From: Strigamia acuminata
Taxonomy: Eukaryota > Arthropoda > Chilopoda > Geophilomorpha > Linotaeniidae
Length of the DNA stretch: 40,000 nt
Reading direction: 5' to 3'
Assembly: GCA_949358305.1 (NCBI GenBank)
Contig: CASHSZ010000063.1
Span: forward strand, 25,001 to 65,000
In this document: positions 9,678 through 21,629 of the stretch, in pieces
Numbering within the stretch: position 1 is the stretch's first letter
Layout of the letters: every line of letters begins with the position of its first letter
Program-made: the position numbers and the translations under genes
Notes under the pieces: generated by a model
The model's input: only the letters and a program-made list of their open reading frames with translations
Told to the model about the DNA's origin: nothing
The model's database searches: none

Positions 9678-9845
9678 CAACGACAGCGCCATTGCCGTCT
9701 TCTTCGTCGTCGTCGGTGATGTCAACCTGAAAGCAAAATTTTAAGCGGGGCGACGTGACACGTCGAAGAAAATAAACGCGCTCACCGTGACGACGGGAAT
9801 GGGCGGCCATCTCGGATCCTCGTTTCGTTCGCGGTTCGGTTCCAT
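8548..9845 (-). CDS. Coiled-coil protein, intact copy A of the cassette gene
   Basis: Four exons, all phase 0: 9786-9845, 9559-9726, 8924-9478 and 8548-8748, giving 327 aa. The first exon begins MEPNRERNEDPRWPPIPVVT right after an AG. Exon 2 encodes an acidic stretch with an Ala run of about ten. Exon 3 starts with the conserved [15 protein letters not shown] segment, then Arg/Glu/Gln-rich heptads (about residues 115-240) and an EDLKKKALDLEKR segment, all typical of a long charged coiled coil. The last exon is disordered (SPTREPDDQPP). It is convergent with the transposase remnant at 8112, as the paralog at 37343-38926 is with a full transposase. A candidate upstream exon ends at the GTAAGT donor 9924-9919, which makes the first intron lie in the 5' UTR. 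No known domain recognised; function unknown. Confidence 0.7.
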
Positions 9846-9932
9846 CTGAAAAACGGAACGAAAAGTTGACGCCGACTGACGAGAACGAAATGGTTGTCGC
9901 GGTAATAGCGTTGGAGAAACTTACCACGTTGT

Positions 9933-9980
9933 GTATGTATGTATGTATGTATGTATGTATGTATGTATGTATGTATGTAT
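9933..9980. repeat. (TATG)n microsatellite in the presumed 5' exon
   Basis: About twelve TATG units, just upstream of the possible 5' UTR donor of the coiled-coil gene. Confidence 0.8.
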
Positions 9981-10072
9981 GAATGGATAAATGTCTGTCG
10001 GTCGTCGAACGAAGTTGGTCGCAAAACGCAGACGTCGCGTGGTCGGGAAAAGTGCACTCACTCACATTCACT

Positions 10073-10187
<115 letters not shown>

Positions 10188-10364
10188 GAGATGTGACGCT
10201 AGAGCATGTCGGTCGACCGGTGACGCGAAAAAGATTAATGAATAAACGACACTAATAATGGCAATAACTGACAACTAATAATTAATAATCAATAATTAAT
10301 TAATAATCGACGATTAATAATCAATAACCGATAATGATTAGTAATAACGACAAACGTCGTCATC

Positions 10365-10625
10365 GAAAATAGCGACGCTTTGTCTCCGGGCCCGGGTGGC
10401 CGAGCGGGCAGAGTTACCTGCCGTACGGAGTTGTGGATCGAGGGTTCGAATCCCGCTCCCGCGAGTTTTCGTTTCTGGCAAAGCTGTATTGTCAAACACG
10501 CATTCCATTGACATTGCCATACATTGTGCCGTTTCAGTTTGGTCCCTTCTTCGTTTCAGATAGTGATGGTGAACACTCTCCCGCGAGGTTGCGGGAGGGT
10601 GGGGGGGAGTCGAAAGATTCGGCTC
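10365..10625 (+). repeat. tRNA-like repeat, copy 1 (long-body type)
   Basis: A box TGGCCGAGCGG at 10397-10407 and B box GGTTCGAATCC at 10443-10453, at tRNA-like spacing; an oligo-T follows the head. The body (10464-10625) matches copy 6 at 39656 closely and carries the CTCCCGC...GCGGGAG hairpin at about 10578-10597. The stem between the boxes (GGCAG...CTGCC) closes a six-base loop, so this is not a decodable tRNA. Most likely a tRNA-derived SINE or related Pol III repeat. Confidence 0.7.
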
Positions 10626-10881
10626 TCCTTTTATTTCTTCGTTTTATTTTTTTATTTTCATTTACCGTTCTCATCTTTATTTTCATTCTCGTTTTTTATT
10701 TTCGTTTACATGTTTCTATTTTTATTTCCACGGTGTGTCGGGAGGGCGCGCGAAAACCTACTCGCCCAATCTCCGTGGTCGCATTTTCCAAATTTTGTCA
10801 CTGGATTTCGCGCTTGCGGTGGGGATGGGCGCGCGCAGGCTCCGTCGTCGTGCCAGAAACTACACTGTGTGATGTAGTCGC

Positions 10882-10912
<31 letters not shown>

Positions 10913-11087
10913 ACCTAAACCACCACCACCACCACCACCACCACCATCGTCGTCTCTTCTCTCCTTTTCTTTTAATTTTTGTTAATTTTTGTTAATTTTT
11001 GTTAATTTTGTAATTTTGTAATTTTGTAATTTTGTAATTTTGTAATTTTTGAAATTTTTATTTTTAACTTTTGAATGTACAAATGTA

Positions 11088-11126
<39 letters not shown>

Positions 11127-11203
11127 ATACAATAATCAGACTTTATTCTTCAGTCTTAAAAATATAAAAAAAATAAAAAAAAAAAATATTGTAAACCACT
11201 CGT
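10626..11203. other. No gene seen; AT-rich and trinucleotide runs
   Basis: T-rich tail of the repeat, an unrecognised GC-rich stretch 10730-10920 with GCC/GTC and CAC runs at its end, short TTAATTTTTG repeats (10973-11050), and (AAAT)n at 11089-11128. Confidence 0.5.
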
Positions 11204-11605
11204 TTACGGTCCACGGGGAAATAAATAAATAAATAAATACATAAATGAATGAATGAATGAATGAATAATTAGAATCGAAGAGTGGCTGTCGTCGTCGTCG
11301 TCGCCGCCGTCGCCGCCGGTCCTCTCCTCGCCACCTTTACCACCGGTCGCCCCTTTGTCGTCGCCTTCGTCGTCCACCGGCTCCGTATCATCGGCCATCG
11401 CTCCCATCCACTTCTTCTCCACCCTCTCCAACATGTTCTCGAATCGTTCCTCCGTTCTCGCCAGCATCGCTTCCAATTTTGCCTCCGTCCTCGCCATCAT
11501 CTTCTCGACCATCGCCTCCAGCGCCGTCTCCTCGCTCTTCTTTTCACTCGGTGTCGGTGGCGGCGGCGGCGGCGGTGGTCGCGCAGACGCACCCCCTCGA
11601 CGCAA
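11204..11605 (-). CDS. Orphan exon encoding a Pro run and a short coiled coil
   Basis: An acceptor (poly-pyrimidine, then CTAG) precedes 11605. The frame reads RRGGASARPP, a Pro run, then heptads (EAMVEKMMARTEAKLEAMLA, then RTEERFENMLERVEKKW), then an acidic Asp/Gly tail; it stays open into a simple repeat and stops at TAA 11206-11204. The exon therefore looks like the 3' end of a minus-strand gene. Upstream lie a (CT)n tract in its orientation and then the large satellite element, and no partner exon could be phased to it. The gene at 20851-21629 ends an exon in phase 0 (exon 1), so a very long intron is conceivable but unproven. Confidence 0.4.
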   Translation of the reverse strand: MRRGGASARPPPPPPPPTPSEKKSEETALEAMVEKMMARTEAKLEAMLARTEERFENMLERVEKKWMGAMADDTEPVDDEGDDKGATGGKGGEERTGGDGGDDDDDSHSSILIIHSFIHSFMYLFIYLFPRGP

Positions 11606-11629
11606 CTAGCGAAAAAAAAAAAAAAAAAA

Positions 11630-11764
<135 letters not shown>

Positions 11765-11765
<1 letters not shown>

Positions 11766-11804
11766 GTGCACTGTTCACGCGCCCACATGCGTGAACAGTG
11801 CACT
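11765..11804. repeat. Perfect 16-bp inverted repeat with 8-base loop
   Basis: AGTGCACTGTTCACGC at 11765-11780 pairs with its complement at 11789-11804. It marks the left limit of the sequence shared with 16575 onward, where only part of the first arm is present. Confidence 0.85.
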
Positions 11805-11840
11805 CGCCCTCCGCGCCCCGTCGGCGTAGGCGCCGGCCGT

Positions 11841-11880
<40 letters not shown>

Positions 11881-12270
11881 GCCCGGGAATCGCCCTTCCG
11901 CCCGTCACCGAATTTTGTCAATATCTGATAAATTTCCACAGAATTGCAGCGACATTGTACGGGATATTTCTGCCCGATTTGACGGACTTATGTAAAACAT
12001 TGCTGAAATTCCGTGGAAATTTATAAAATATTGACAAAGGTTGGTGACCGACCCACGGCGCGTTGCGGCGCGGTCGGAGCACGCGACCCGATCCCCCCCT
12101 CCCCCCGTCCCCAAAAAACCACGCCTCGAGGAACCCCGAGGTTCGGTTTCCGACCGGGTCGCCTCTTGATCCGACCCGGGGCGCGTCACGGCGCGGTCGA
12201 AGGACGGCCCTCGCCCCCAAAAACCACACTCCGGGTCACGTGGTCTCGCACCCGACTCTCTCAGTTTTCC
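11805..12270. repeat. Left flank of satellite element 1
   Basis: It is a direct repeat of about 16595-17070, including a (CT)n tract of different length. 11912-12040 contains an internal inverted repeat (GTCAATATCTGATAAATTTC and its diverged complement near 12010-12035). 12040-12270 recurs inverted at 15180-15440, so it behaves as a terminal inverted repeat of the element. Confidence 0.8.
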
Positions 12271-15180
12271 CGTTACGGGATCATGACGGGCCGTTACGGG
12301 ATCGTGACGGGACCGTCGGCGGCCCGTTAACGGCTTGTACGGGCCGTTACGGGATCGTGACGGGACCGTCGGCGGCCCGTTAACGGCCCGTGCGGACCGT
12401 TACGGGATCGTGACGGGACCGTCGGCGGCCCGTTAACGGCCCGTGCGGGCCCATGCGGGCCGTTGACGGGCCGTTGACGGGCCGTTGACGGGCCGTTAAC
12501 GGGCCGTTAACGGGCCGTGACGGTGTAAATCGAAAAAATCAACAACCGACAACACGTACGTGAAAACGCGTACAACATTCATAGACATTAATCTCGAATC
12601 CTGTTTTTGGTTTTACGCCGTTAACGGGCCGTTAACGGCCCGTTAACGGCCCGTCAACGGCCCGCATGGAGTCGTACGGGCCGTTAACGGGCTGCCGACG
12701 GTCCCGTCACGATCCCGTCACGGCTCGTGCGGGCCGTTAACGGGCCGCCGACAGTCCCGTCACGATCCCGTCACGGCCTGTGCGGGCCGTTAACGGGCCG
12801 TTAACGGGCCGTTAACGGCCCGTTAACGGCGTAAAACCAAAAACAGGATTCGAGATTAATGTCTATGAATGTTGTACGCGTTTTCACGTACGTGTTGTCG
12901 GTTGTTGATTTTTTCGATTTACGCCGTAACGGCCCGTTAACGGCCCGTTAACGGCCCGTCAACGGCCCGTCAACGGCCCGCAACGGCCCGCACGGGCCGT
13001 TAACGGGCCGTCGACGATCCCGTCACGATCCCGCAACGGCCCGCACGGGCCGTTAACGGGCCGCTGACGGTCCCGTCACGATCCCGTCACGGCCTTCGTT
13101 CCCGGACTTCGGCTCGCCGACGGCCCGTACGACCTCACGCGGGCCGTTAACGGGCCGTTAACGGCCCGTTAACGGCCCGTTAACGGCGTAAAACCAAAAA
13201 CAGGATTCGAGATTAATGTCTATGAATGTTGTACGCGTTTTCATGTACGTGTTGTCGGTTGTTGATTTTTTCGATTCACGCCGTAACGGCCCGTTAACGG
13301 CCCGTTAACGGCCCGTCAACGGCCCGTCAACGGCCCGTCAACGGCCCGCAACGGCCCGCACGGGCCGTTAACGGGCCGTCGACGATCCCGTCACGATCCC
13401 GCAACGGCCCGCACGGGCCGTTAACGGGCCGCTGACGGTCCCGTCACGATCCCGCAACGGCCCGCACGGGCCGTTAACGGGCCGTCGACGATCCCGTCAC
13501 GATCCCGCAACGGCCCGCACGGGCCGTTAACGGGCCGCTGACGGTCCCGTCACGATCCCGCAACGGCCCGCACGGGCCGTTAACGGGCCGTCGACGGTCC
13601 CGTCACGATCCCGCAACGGCCCGCACGGGCCGTTAACGGCCCGTTAACGGCCCGTTAACGGCCCGTTAACGGGGCAAAACCGAAAACAGGATTCGAGATT
13701 AATGTCTATGAATGTTGTACGCGTTTTCATGTACGTGTTGTCGGTTGTTGATTTTTTCGATTCACGCCGTAACGGCCCGTTAACGGCCCGTTAACGGCCC
13801 GTCAACGGCCCGTCAACGGCCCGCAACGGCCCGCACGGGCCGTTAACGGGCCGTCGACGATCCCGTCACGATCCCGCAACGGCCCGCACGGGCCGTTAAC
13901 GGGCCGCTGACGGTCCCGTCACGATCCCGTCACGGCCTTCGTTCCCGGACTTCGGCTCGCCGACGGCCCGTACGACCTCACGCGGGCCGTTAACGGGCCG
14001 TTAACGGCCCGTTAACGGCCCGTTAACGGCGTAAAACCAAAAACAGGATTCGAGATTAATGTCTATGAATGTTGTACGCGTTTTCATGTACGTGTTGTCG
14101 GTTGTTGATTTTTTCGATTCACGCCGTAACGGCCCGTTAACGGCCCGTTAACGGCCCGTCAACGGCCCGTCAACGGCCCGCAACGGCCCGCACGGGCCGT
14201 TAACGGGCCGTCGACGATCCCGTCACGATCCCGCAACGGCCCGCACGGGCCGTTAACGGGCCGCTGACGGTCCCGTCACGATCCCGCAACGGCCCGCACG
14301 GGCCGTTAACGGGCCGTCGACGATCCCGTCACGATCCCGCAACGGCCCGCACGGGCCGTTAACGGGCCGCTGACGGTCCCGTCACGATCCCGCAACGGCC
14401 CGCACGGGCCGTTAACGGGCCGTCGACGGTCCCGTCACGATCCCGCAACGGCCCGCACGGGCCGTTAACGGCCCGTTAACGGCCCGTTAACGGCCCGTTA
14501 ACGGGGCAAAACCGAAAACAGGATTCGAGATTAATGTCTATGAATGTTGTACGCGTTTTCATGTACGTGTTGTCTTGTCGGTTGTTGATTTTTTCGATTC
14601 ACGCCGTAACGGCCCGTTAACGGCCCGTTAACGGCCCGTCAACGGCCCGTCAACGGCCCGCAACGGCCCGCACGGGCCGTTAACGGGCCGTCGACGATCC
14701 CGTCACGATCCCGCAACGGCCCGCACGGGCCGTTAACGGGCCGCTGACGGTCCCGTCACGATCCCGTCACGGCCTTCGTTCCCGGACTTCGGCTCGCCGA
14801 CGGCCCGTACGACCTCACGCGGGCCGTTAACGGGCCGTTAACGGGCCGTTAACGGCCCGTTAACGGCGTAAAACCAAAAACAGGATTCGAGATTAATGTC
14901 TATGAATGTTGTACGCGTTTTCACGTACGTGTTGTCGGTTGTTGATTTTTTCGATTCACGCCGTAACGGCCCGTTAACGGCCCGTTAACGGCCCGTCAAC
15001 GGCCCGTCAACGGCCCGCATGGAGTCGTACGGGCCGTTAACGGGCCGCCGACGGTCCCGTCACGATCCCGTCACGGCCCGTGCGGGCCGTTAACGGGCCG
15101 CCAACGGTCCCGTCACGATCCCGTCACGGCTCGTGCGGGCCGTTAACGGGCCGCCGACAGTCCCGTCACGATCCCGTAAC
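12271..15180. repeat. Large GC-rich palindromic satellite array, left arm
   Basis: Built from CGGGCCGTTAACGGCCCG-type units. A 97-bp unique core occurs once forward (12525-12620) and six times reversed, starting near 12829, 13187, 13671, 14029, 14504 and 14866. Core-to-core distances alternate about 358, 484, 358, 475 and 362, a higher-order repeat of about 840 bp made of a short and a long member. No gene; long frames here are artefacts of the repeat. Confidence 0.9.
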
Positions 15181-15598
15181 GGGCTGAAAACGGGAAAACT
15201 GAAAGAGTCGGGTGCGAGACCACGTGACCCGGAGTGTGGTTTTTGGGGGCGAGGGCCGTCCTCCGACCGCGCCGTGACGCGCCCCGAGTCGGATCAAGAG
15301 GCGACCCGGTCGGAAACCGAACCTCGGGGTTCCTCGAGGCGTGGTTTTTTGGGGACGGGGGGAGGGGGGGGGGGGGGGATCGGGTCGCGTGCTCCGACCG
15401 CGCCGCAACGCGATGTGGGTCGGTCACCAACTTTTGTCAATTTTTGACAAATTTCCACGGAATTTCAGCAACATTTTACGAGACGTTTCTGCCCGACTAG
15501 ACACGTTTCCGCAGGTTTTAGCAAAACAACGTTAAATTCTGTGGAAATTTATCAAATGTTGACAAAATTCTGTGCAAGTTTTGTCAGATACTTACTTA
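15181..15598. repeat. Right flank of satellite element 1 (inverted copy of the left flank)
   Basis: 15181-15440 is the inverted counterpart of 12040-12270, and 15430-15575 matches the complement of 11912-12040 with divergence. Includes a G run at 15359-15379. Confidence 0.75.
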
Positions 15599-15601
15599 CT
15601 T

Positions 15602-16343
15602 ACGATATAAACTCGAACGTCGTCCATCGACACTCTCAACATTCCACCGGACATTTTCCGGAAGAGTTTGTCCCGATCGGGACCACGCCTCGACGAAGCC
15701 CGGGACCCGGTTTCCGACCGGGTCGTTTTTGGCCCAAGTCACGGCGCGTCGCGGCGCTTTCGGAGCACGCGACCCGATCCCCCCCTCCCCCCGTTCTCAA
15801 AAACCACGCCTCGACGAAGCCCGGGACCCGGTTTCCGACCGGGTCGTTTTTGGCCCAAGTCACGGCGCGTCGCGGCGCGTTCGGAGCACATGAACCGATC
15901 CCCCCTCCCTCCCGTCACAAAAACCACGTTTTAGCGAAACCCTTGACCGGTCACAAAACCCACCGAACACCGAAAAGCAACGAACAAAACGCGCTCGGTC
16001 GCACGAACTACTCGGCCAAAACAACATCCGCAAATTCCGCATCACAGTCGCGATCAACGAAACAACGTATAGGCCGCCGTAATGTTAAAAAGCGGGACCC
16101 TTTCGCCCCCGACAAAATCCGCACACATACCCCAAGGTTAAGCGCCGACTGGTCCCCGTCCGGCCGCGTCCGGGCGTCGCGTCCGCACGCCTGCTTTGCC
16201 TATCCTTCGGAAGCGAGTGCACCCGCAAAATCCGCACTTTGGGAGTGACTATTCCTCGGATTCCGGCCGGACCAAACTCTTCCGGAAAATGTCCGGGGGA
16301 ATGCTGAGAGTGCCGATAGACGACATTCGATTTTATGTCGTGG
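15602..16343. mobile_element. Candidate non-autonomous element with about 75-bp terminal inverted repeats
   Basis: 15602-15680 and 16270-16343 are inverted copies of each other; both contain CGGACATTTTCCGGAAGAGT or its complement. Inside are a tandem duplication (15684-15800 and 15803-15917) and the stretch 15733-16142 that also occurs at 7756-8068. No intact coding frame. The ends look transposon-like, but I could not identify a target-site duplication with confidence. Confidence 0.5.
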
Positions 16344-16574
16344 ATTTTTGTGCGGTTTGCGCCGTGTTTATTATTCGTACGAGATTTGGTATTTTCGCAG
16401 GGTTGTTGTCGCGCGAGATTCATCGGGGTAAAGCGAGTTCATCAACGACCTCGCCGGTGAATGTTGCTAAAAATCTGTGCAAGTGTTGTCAAATATTGCC
16501 GTGATTCGATGGAATTTTTGTCAGACATTGGGAAATTTTTTTTGACTTGTCCAACGCGCCAGTAAATCGAGCGT
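16344..16574. other. Spacer between the two satellite elements
   Basis: No gene seen. Bases around 16470-16500 (CTGTGCAAGTGTTGTCAAAT) resemble 15577-15600, suggesting relics of the element edge. Confidence 0.4.
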
Positions 16575-17060
16575 CCACACGCGCCCACATGCGTGAACAG
16601 TGCACTCGCCCTCCGCGCCCCGTCGGCGTAGGCGCCGGCCGTCCCCCCTTTCTCTCTCTCTCTCTCTCTTCCGCCCGGGAATCGCCCTTCCGCCCGTCAC
16701 CGAATTTTGTCAATATCTGATAAATTTCCACAGAATTGCAGCGACATTGTACGGGATATTTCTGCCCGATTTGACGGACTTATGTAAAACATTGTTGAAA
16801 TTCCGTGGAAATTTATAAAATATTGACAAAGGTTGGTGACCGACCCACGGCGCGTTGCGGCGCGGTCGGAGCACGCGACCCAATCCCCCCCCCCCCCCCC
16901 CTCCCCAAAAAACCACGCCCCGAGGAACCCCGAGGTTCGGTTTCCGACCGGGTCGCCTCTTGATCCGACCCGGGGCGCGTCACGGCGCGGTCGGAGGACG
17001 GCCCTCGCCCCCAAAAACCACACTCCGGGTCACGTGGTCTCGCACCCGACTCTCTCAGTT
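16575..17060. repeat. Left flank of satellite element 2
   Basis: Direct repeat of 11775-12270, nearly identical, with a shorter CT tract and a C run at 16884-16901. Confidence 0.85.
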
Positions 17061-20000
17061 ATCCCGTTACGGCCCTTGGCCGTAACGGGCCGTTACGGGA
17101 TCGTGACGGGACCGTCGGCGGCCCGTTAACGGCCCGCACGGGCCGTGACGGGATCGTGACGGGACCGTTGGCGGCCCGTTAACGGCCCGCACGCGCCGTG
17201 ACGGGACCGTGACGGGACCGTCGGCGGCCCGTTAACGGCCCGTACGACTCCATGCGGGCCGTTGACGGGCCGTTAACGGGCCGTTAACGGGCCGTTAACG
17301 GCGTAAATCGAAAAAATCAACAACCGACAACACGTACGTGAAAACGCGTACAACATTCATAGACATTAATCTCGAATCCTGTTTTTGGTTTTACGCCGTT
17401 AACGGGCCGTTAACGGGCCGTTAACGGCCCGTTAACGGCCCGTTAACGGCCCGCGTGAGGTCGTACGGGCCGTCGGCGAGCCGAAGTCCGGGAACGAAGG
17501 CCGTGACGGGATCGTGACGGGACTGTCGGCGGCCCGTTAACGGCCCGCACGCGCCGTGACGGGACCGTGACGGGACCGTCGGCGGCCCGTTAACGGCCCG
17601 TGCGGGCCGTTGCGGGATCGTGACGGGATCGTCGACGGCCCGTTAACGGCCCGTGCGGGCCGTTGCGGGCCGTTGACGGGCCGTTGACGGGCCGTTAACG
17701 GGCCGTTAACGGGCCGTTACGGCGTGAATCGAAAAAATCAACAACCGACAACACGTACATGAAAACGCGTACAACATTCATAGACATTAATCTCGAATCC
17801 TGTTTTCGGTTTTGCCCCGTTAACGGGCCGTTAACGGGCCGTTAACGGGCCGTTAACGGCCCGTGCGGGCCGTTGCGGGATCGTGACGGGACCGTCGACG
17901 GCCCGTTAACGGCCCGTGCGGGCCGTTGCGGGATCGTGACGGGACCGTCAGCGGCCCGTTAACGGCCCGTGCGGGCCGTTGCGGGATCGTGACGGGATCG
18001 TCGACGGCCCGTTAACGGCCCGTGCGGGCCGTTGCGGGATCGTGACGGGACCGTCAGCGGCCCGTTAACGGCCCGTGCGGGCCGTTGCGGGATCGTGACG
18101 GGATCGTCGACGGCCCGTTAACGGCCCGTGCGGGCCGTTGCGGGCCGTTGACGGGCCGTTGACGGGCCGTTAACGGGCCGTTAACGGGCCGTTACGGCGT
18201 GAATCGAAAAAATCAACAACCGACAACACGTACATGAAAACGCGTACAACATTCATAGACATTAATCTCGAATCCTGTTTTTGGTTTTACGCCGTTAACG
18301 GGCCGTTAACGGGCCGTTAACGGCCCGTTAACGGCCCGCGTGAGGTCGTACGGGCCGTCGGCGAGCCGAAGTCCGGGAACGAAGGCCGTGACGGGATCGT
18401 GACGGGACCGTCAGCGGCCCGTTAACGGCCCGTGCGGGCCGTTGCGGGATCGTGACGGGATCGTCGACGGCCCGTTAACGGCCCGTGCGGGCCGTTGCGG
18501 GCCGTTGACGGGCCGTTGACGGGCCGTTAACGGGCCGTTAACGGGCCGTTACGGCGTGAATCGAAAAAATCAACAACCGACAACACGTACATGAAAACGC
18601 GTACAACATTCATAGACATTAATCTCGAATCCTGTTTTCGGTTTTGCCCCGTTAACGGGCCGTTAACGGGCCGTTAACGGGCCGTTAACGGCCCGTGCGG
18701 GCCGTTGCGGGATCGTGACGGGACCGTCGACGGCCCGTTAACGGCCCGTGCGGGCCGTTGCGGGATCGTGACGGGACCGTCAGCGGCCCGTTAACGGCCC
18801 GTGCGGGCCGTTGCGGGATCGTGACGGGATCGTCGACGGCCCGTTAACGGCCCGTGCGGGCCGTTGCGGGATCGTGACGGGACCGTCAGCGGCCCGTTAA
18901 CGGCCCGTGCGGGCCGTTGCGGGATCGTGACGGGATCGTCGACGGCCCGTTAACGGCCCGTGCGGGCCGTTGCGGGCCGTTGACGGGCCGTTGACGGGCC
19001 GTTAACGGGCCGTTAACGGGCCGTTACGGCGTGAATCGAAAAAATCAACAACCGACAACACGTACATGAAAACGCGTACAACATTCATAGACATTAATCT
19101 CGAATCCTGTTTTTGGTTTTACGCCGTTAACGGGCCGTTAACGGGCCGTTAACGGCCCGTTAACGGCCCGCGTGAGGTCGTACGGGCCGTCGGCGAGCCG
19201 AAGTCCGGGAACGAAGGCCGTGACGGGATCGTGACGGGACCGTCAGCGGCCCGTTAACGGCCCGTGCGGGCCGTTGCGGGATCGTGACGGGATCGTCGAC
19301 GGCCCGTTAACGGCCCGTGCGGGCCGTTGCGGGCCGTTGACGGGCCGTTGACGGGCCGTTAACGGGCCGTTAACGGGCCGTTACGGCGTAAATCGAAAAA
19401 ATCAACAACCGACAACACGTACGTGAAAACGCGTACAACATTCATAGACATTAATCTCGAATCCTGTTTTTGGTTTTACGCCGTTAACGGGCCGTTAACG
19501 GCCCGTTAACGGCCCGTTAACGGCCCGCACAGGCCGTGACGGGATCGTGACGGGACTGTCGGCGGCCCGTTAACGGCCCGCACGAGCCGTGACGGGATCG
19601 TGACGGGACCGTCGGCAGCCCGTTAACGGCCCGTACGACTCCATGCGGGCCGTTGACGGGATCGTGACGGGACCGTCGGCAGCCCGTTAACGGCCCGCAC
19701 GGGCCGTGACGGGATCGTGACGGGACCGTCGGCGGCCCGTTAACGGCCCGCACGGGCCGTGACGGGATCGTGACGGGACCGTCGGCGGCCCGTTAACGGC
19801 CCGTACGACTCCATGCGGGCCGTTGACGGGATCGTGACGGGACCGTCGGCAGCCCGTTAACGGCCCGCACGGGCCGTGACGGGATCGTGACGGGACCGTC
19901 GGCGGCCCGTTAACGGCCCGCACGGGCCGTGACGGGATCGTGACGGGACCGTCGGCGGCCCGTTAACGGCCCGCACGAGCCGTGACGGGATCGTGACGGG

Positions 20001-20290
20001 ACCGTTGGCGGCCCGTTAACGGCCCGCACGGGCCGTGACGGGATCGTGACGGGACCGTCGGCGGCCCGTTAACGGCTTGTACGGGCCGTTACGGGATCGT
20101 GACGGGACCGTCGGCGGCCCGTTAACGGCCCGCACGGGCCGTTAACGGGGTCGTTACGGGACCGTCGGCGGCCCGTGCGGCGGCCTCGCCAACCTCGTGC
20201 GGCCCGTTAACGGCCCGTACGGGCCGTTACGGGGCCGTTGCGGGATCGTCGGCGGCCCGTTAACGGCCCGCACGGGACAACGGGCGCCAA
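17061..20290. repeat. Large GC-rich palindromic satellite array, right arm
   Basis: The same units as the left arm, with six forward cores starting near 17301, 17722, 18197, 18552, 19028 and 19386. Read from the right end, core spacings are about 358, 476, 355, 475 and 421, mirroring the left arm (358, 484, 358, 475, 362). 19500-20290 holds units without a core. The matching right-hand terminal flank is not seen at about 20290. Confidence 0.9.
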
Positions 20291-20850
20291 CGAGCGCCGG
20301 TAGTCCCGGTAATTTGTTTCAAAATAAATATTTGTCACCGTCTCCCCTCCCTCCTCCTCCTCCCCCTCCTCTCCCTCTCGAGGCCAGACACGGCCGCTCC
20401 AAAATACGAACCACGACGATGCCTCCGTACCGATAGACCGAGTGGGTCGCGCGACAGACAATGCGCGCAAACTACCGTCGGCGCACGGTGTGCACGGCGC
20501 AACACCACGGAAGTAACTACCGGTGCGCCCCTCGTGCGTGCGAGGCAACCCCGAGCTCGCTTAAAGAAGCCACGCAACAACAACCGAGTTCGTTTATCTA
20601 TTTATTTATTTTTTATTCGTCTAGCATTTTAAACGAATCGATGAAAACAAATGAAAACAAACAAACAAATTAATAAACAAATCGAATACATAAAAAAATA
20701 AAATAAAATAAAATAAAATAAAATAAAATAAAGATGAAATGAAATGAAATAAAATGAAATATTGGCCGTTTCGATCCTCGATGTCGCCTTTATCTGCCTA
20801 TCCATCTATTCTGAAATGAGAGAAGAAAAGATGAGTATTCGAAGAGGCGC
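20291..20850. other. No gene seen; short repeats
   Basis: CTC-rich stretch 20340-20385, unrecognised GC-rich sequence to 20580, then AAAAT and AAATG runs at 20693-20760. Confidence 0.5.
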
Positions 20851-21629
20851 TTAGTGGAGAATTCGCTCACTGTCCCGTTTCTTCGACTCGCGGGTAACCG
20901 CCGGTGCGTCGGAGGAGCCACCAGTGTTGGGTGGCGGCTAAAAAAAAAAAAAAAAAAAAAAAAACGAATGTTTGTCGAAATACGGGGAAAAAAAGGTGCG
21001 TACATGCACGGTGAACGTTTTCCACCGACTGACTCACTCACCATGCGCATCAGCATTCTAACTATAGCGCGGTGCGCGTCCAACGCCAAACGCGAGAACA
21101 CGGGGCCTCCAGCCGGGAGCAACTCGACTCCATCGGCGACGTCTCGGTCGTCGCTCTCTTCCTCCTCTTCCTCTTCATCTTCTTCTTCTTCCTCTTCTTC
21201 TCCTTCTCCTCCCTCTCCTCCTTCTTCGCCCTCTCCCTCCTCCGCCACTGTCTTTGCCGGAGCCTCCAGCCCGCCCGACAAGGGAGCGGCGGACGACGTA
21301 GATGGGACGGCGTCGCTCGACGACGAGGCGACGACGCGCGCTGGCGACGATTCTCCGTCTTGACGCGGCTGGAAAATGGAGGGGGAATAGGCGAATGAAT
21401 AGACGAATGAACGACGACAATCTTGACGGGATACCTTTTTGGTTGGCGCCGGATCGCCCGCTTCCCCGGGACGCTTTACCGTTCGCTGCGTCTCCGGCGA
21501 CTGTGGCTGCGTCGGCGTCTCCGACGTCCCCGGTGACGGTGGTTGCGACGGTAGCTGCGACTGCGGCGGCTGCAGCTGCGTCAGCGCCTCGTTCTCGCTC
21601 CCACTCTCGCTCTCGTTTTCGATCGGCAT
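20851..21629 (-). CDS. Small acidic, low-complexity protein
   Basis: Three exons: 21435-21629, 21042-21368 and 20851-20937, phase 0, giving 202 aa with a stop at TAA 20853-20851. The protein starts MPIENESESGSENEALTQLQ, continues Pro/Gln/Ser-rich, then has a Glu/Asp run of about 35 residues, and ends with a segment (LLPAGGPVFSRLALDAHRAI) that looks folded. An alternative end uses a GTGAGC donor inside the last exon and an acceptor near 20813, giving Lys-stop. The ATG again follows an AG acceptor-like site directly. The third exon is preceded by a 24-T pyrimidine tract. No family recognised; an acidic nuclear protein is only a guess. Confidence 0.5.

Noticed and set aside
10388-10466. Functional tRNA-Leu or tRNA-Ser gene
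   Set aside because: The boxes fit, but the acceptor arms pair poorly and the anticodon arm would have a six-base or smaller loop; six similar copies with shared flanks fit a dispersed repeat better.
12271-15180. CRISPR-like array or coding sequence in the satellite
   Set aside because: Units and spacers are both repetitive and palindromic, the context is eukaryotic, and Arg/Pro/Gly frames have no starts, splice sites or conserved content.
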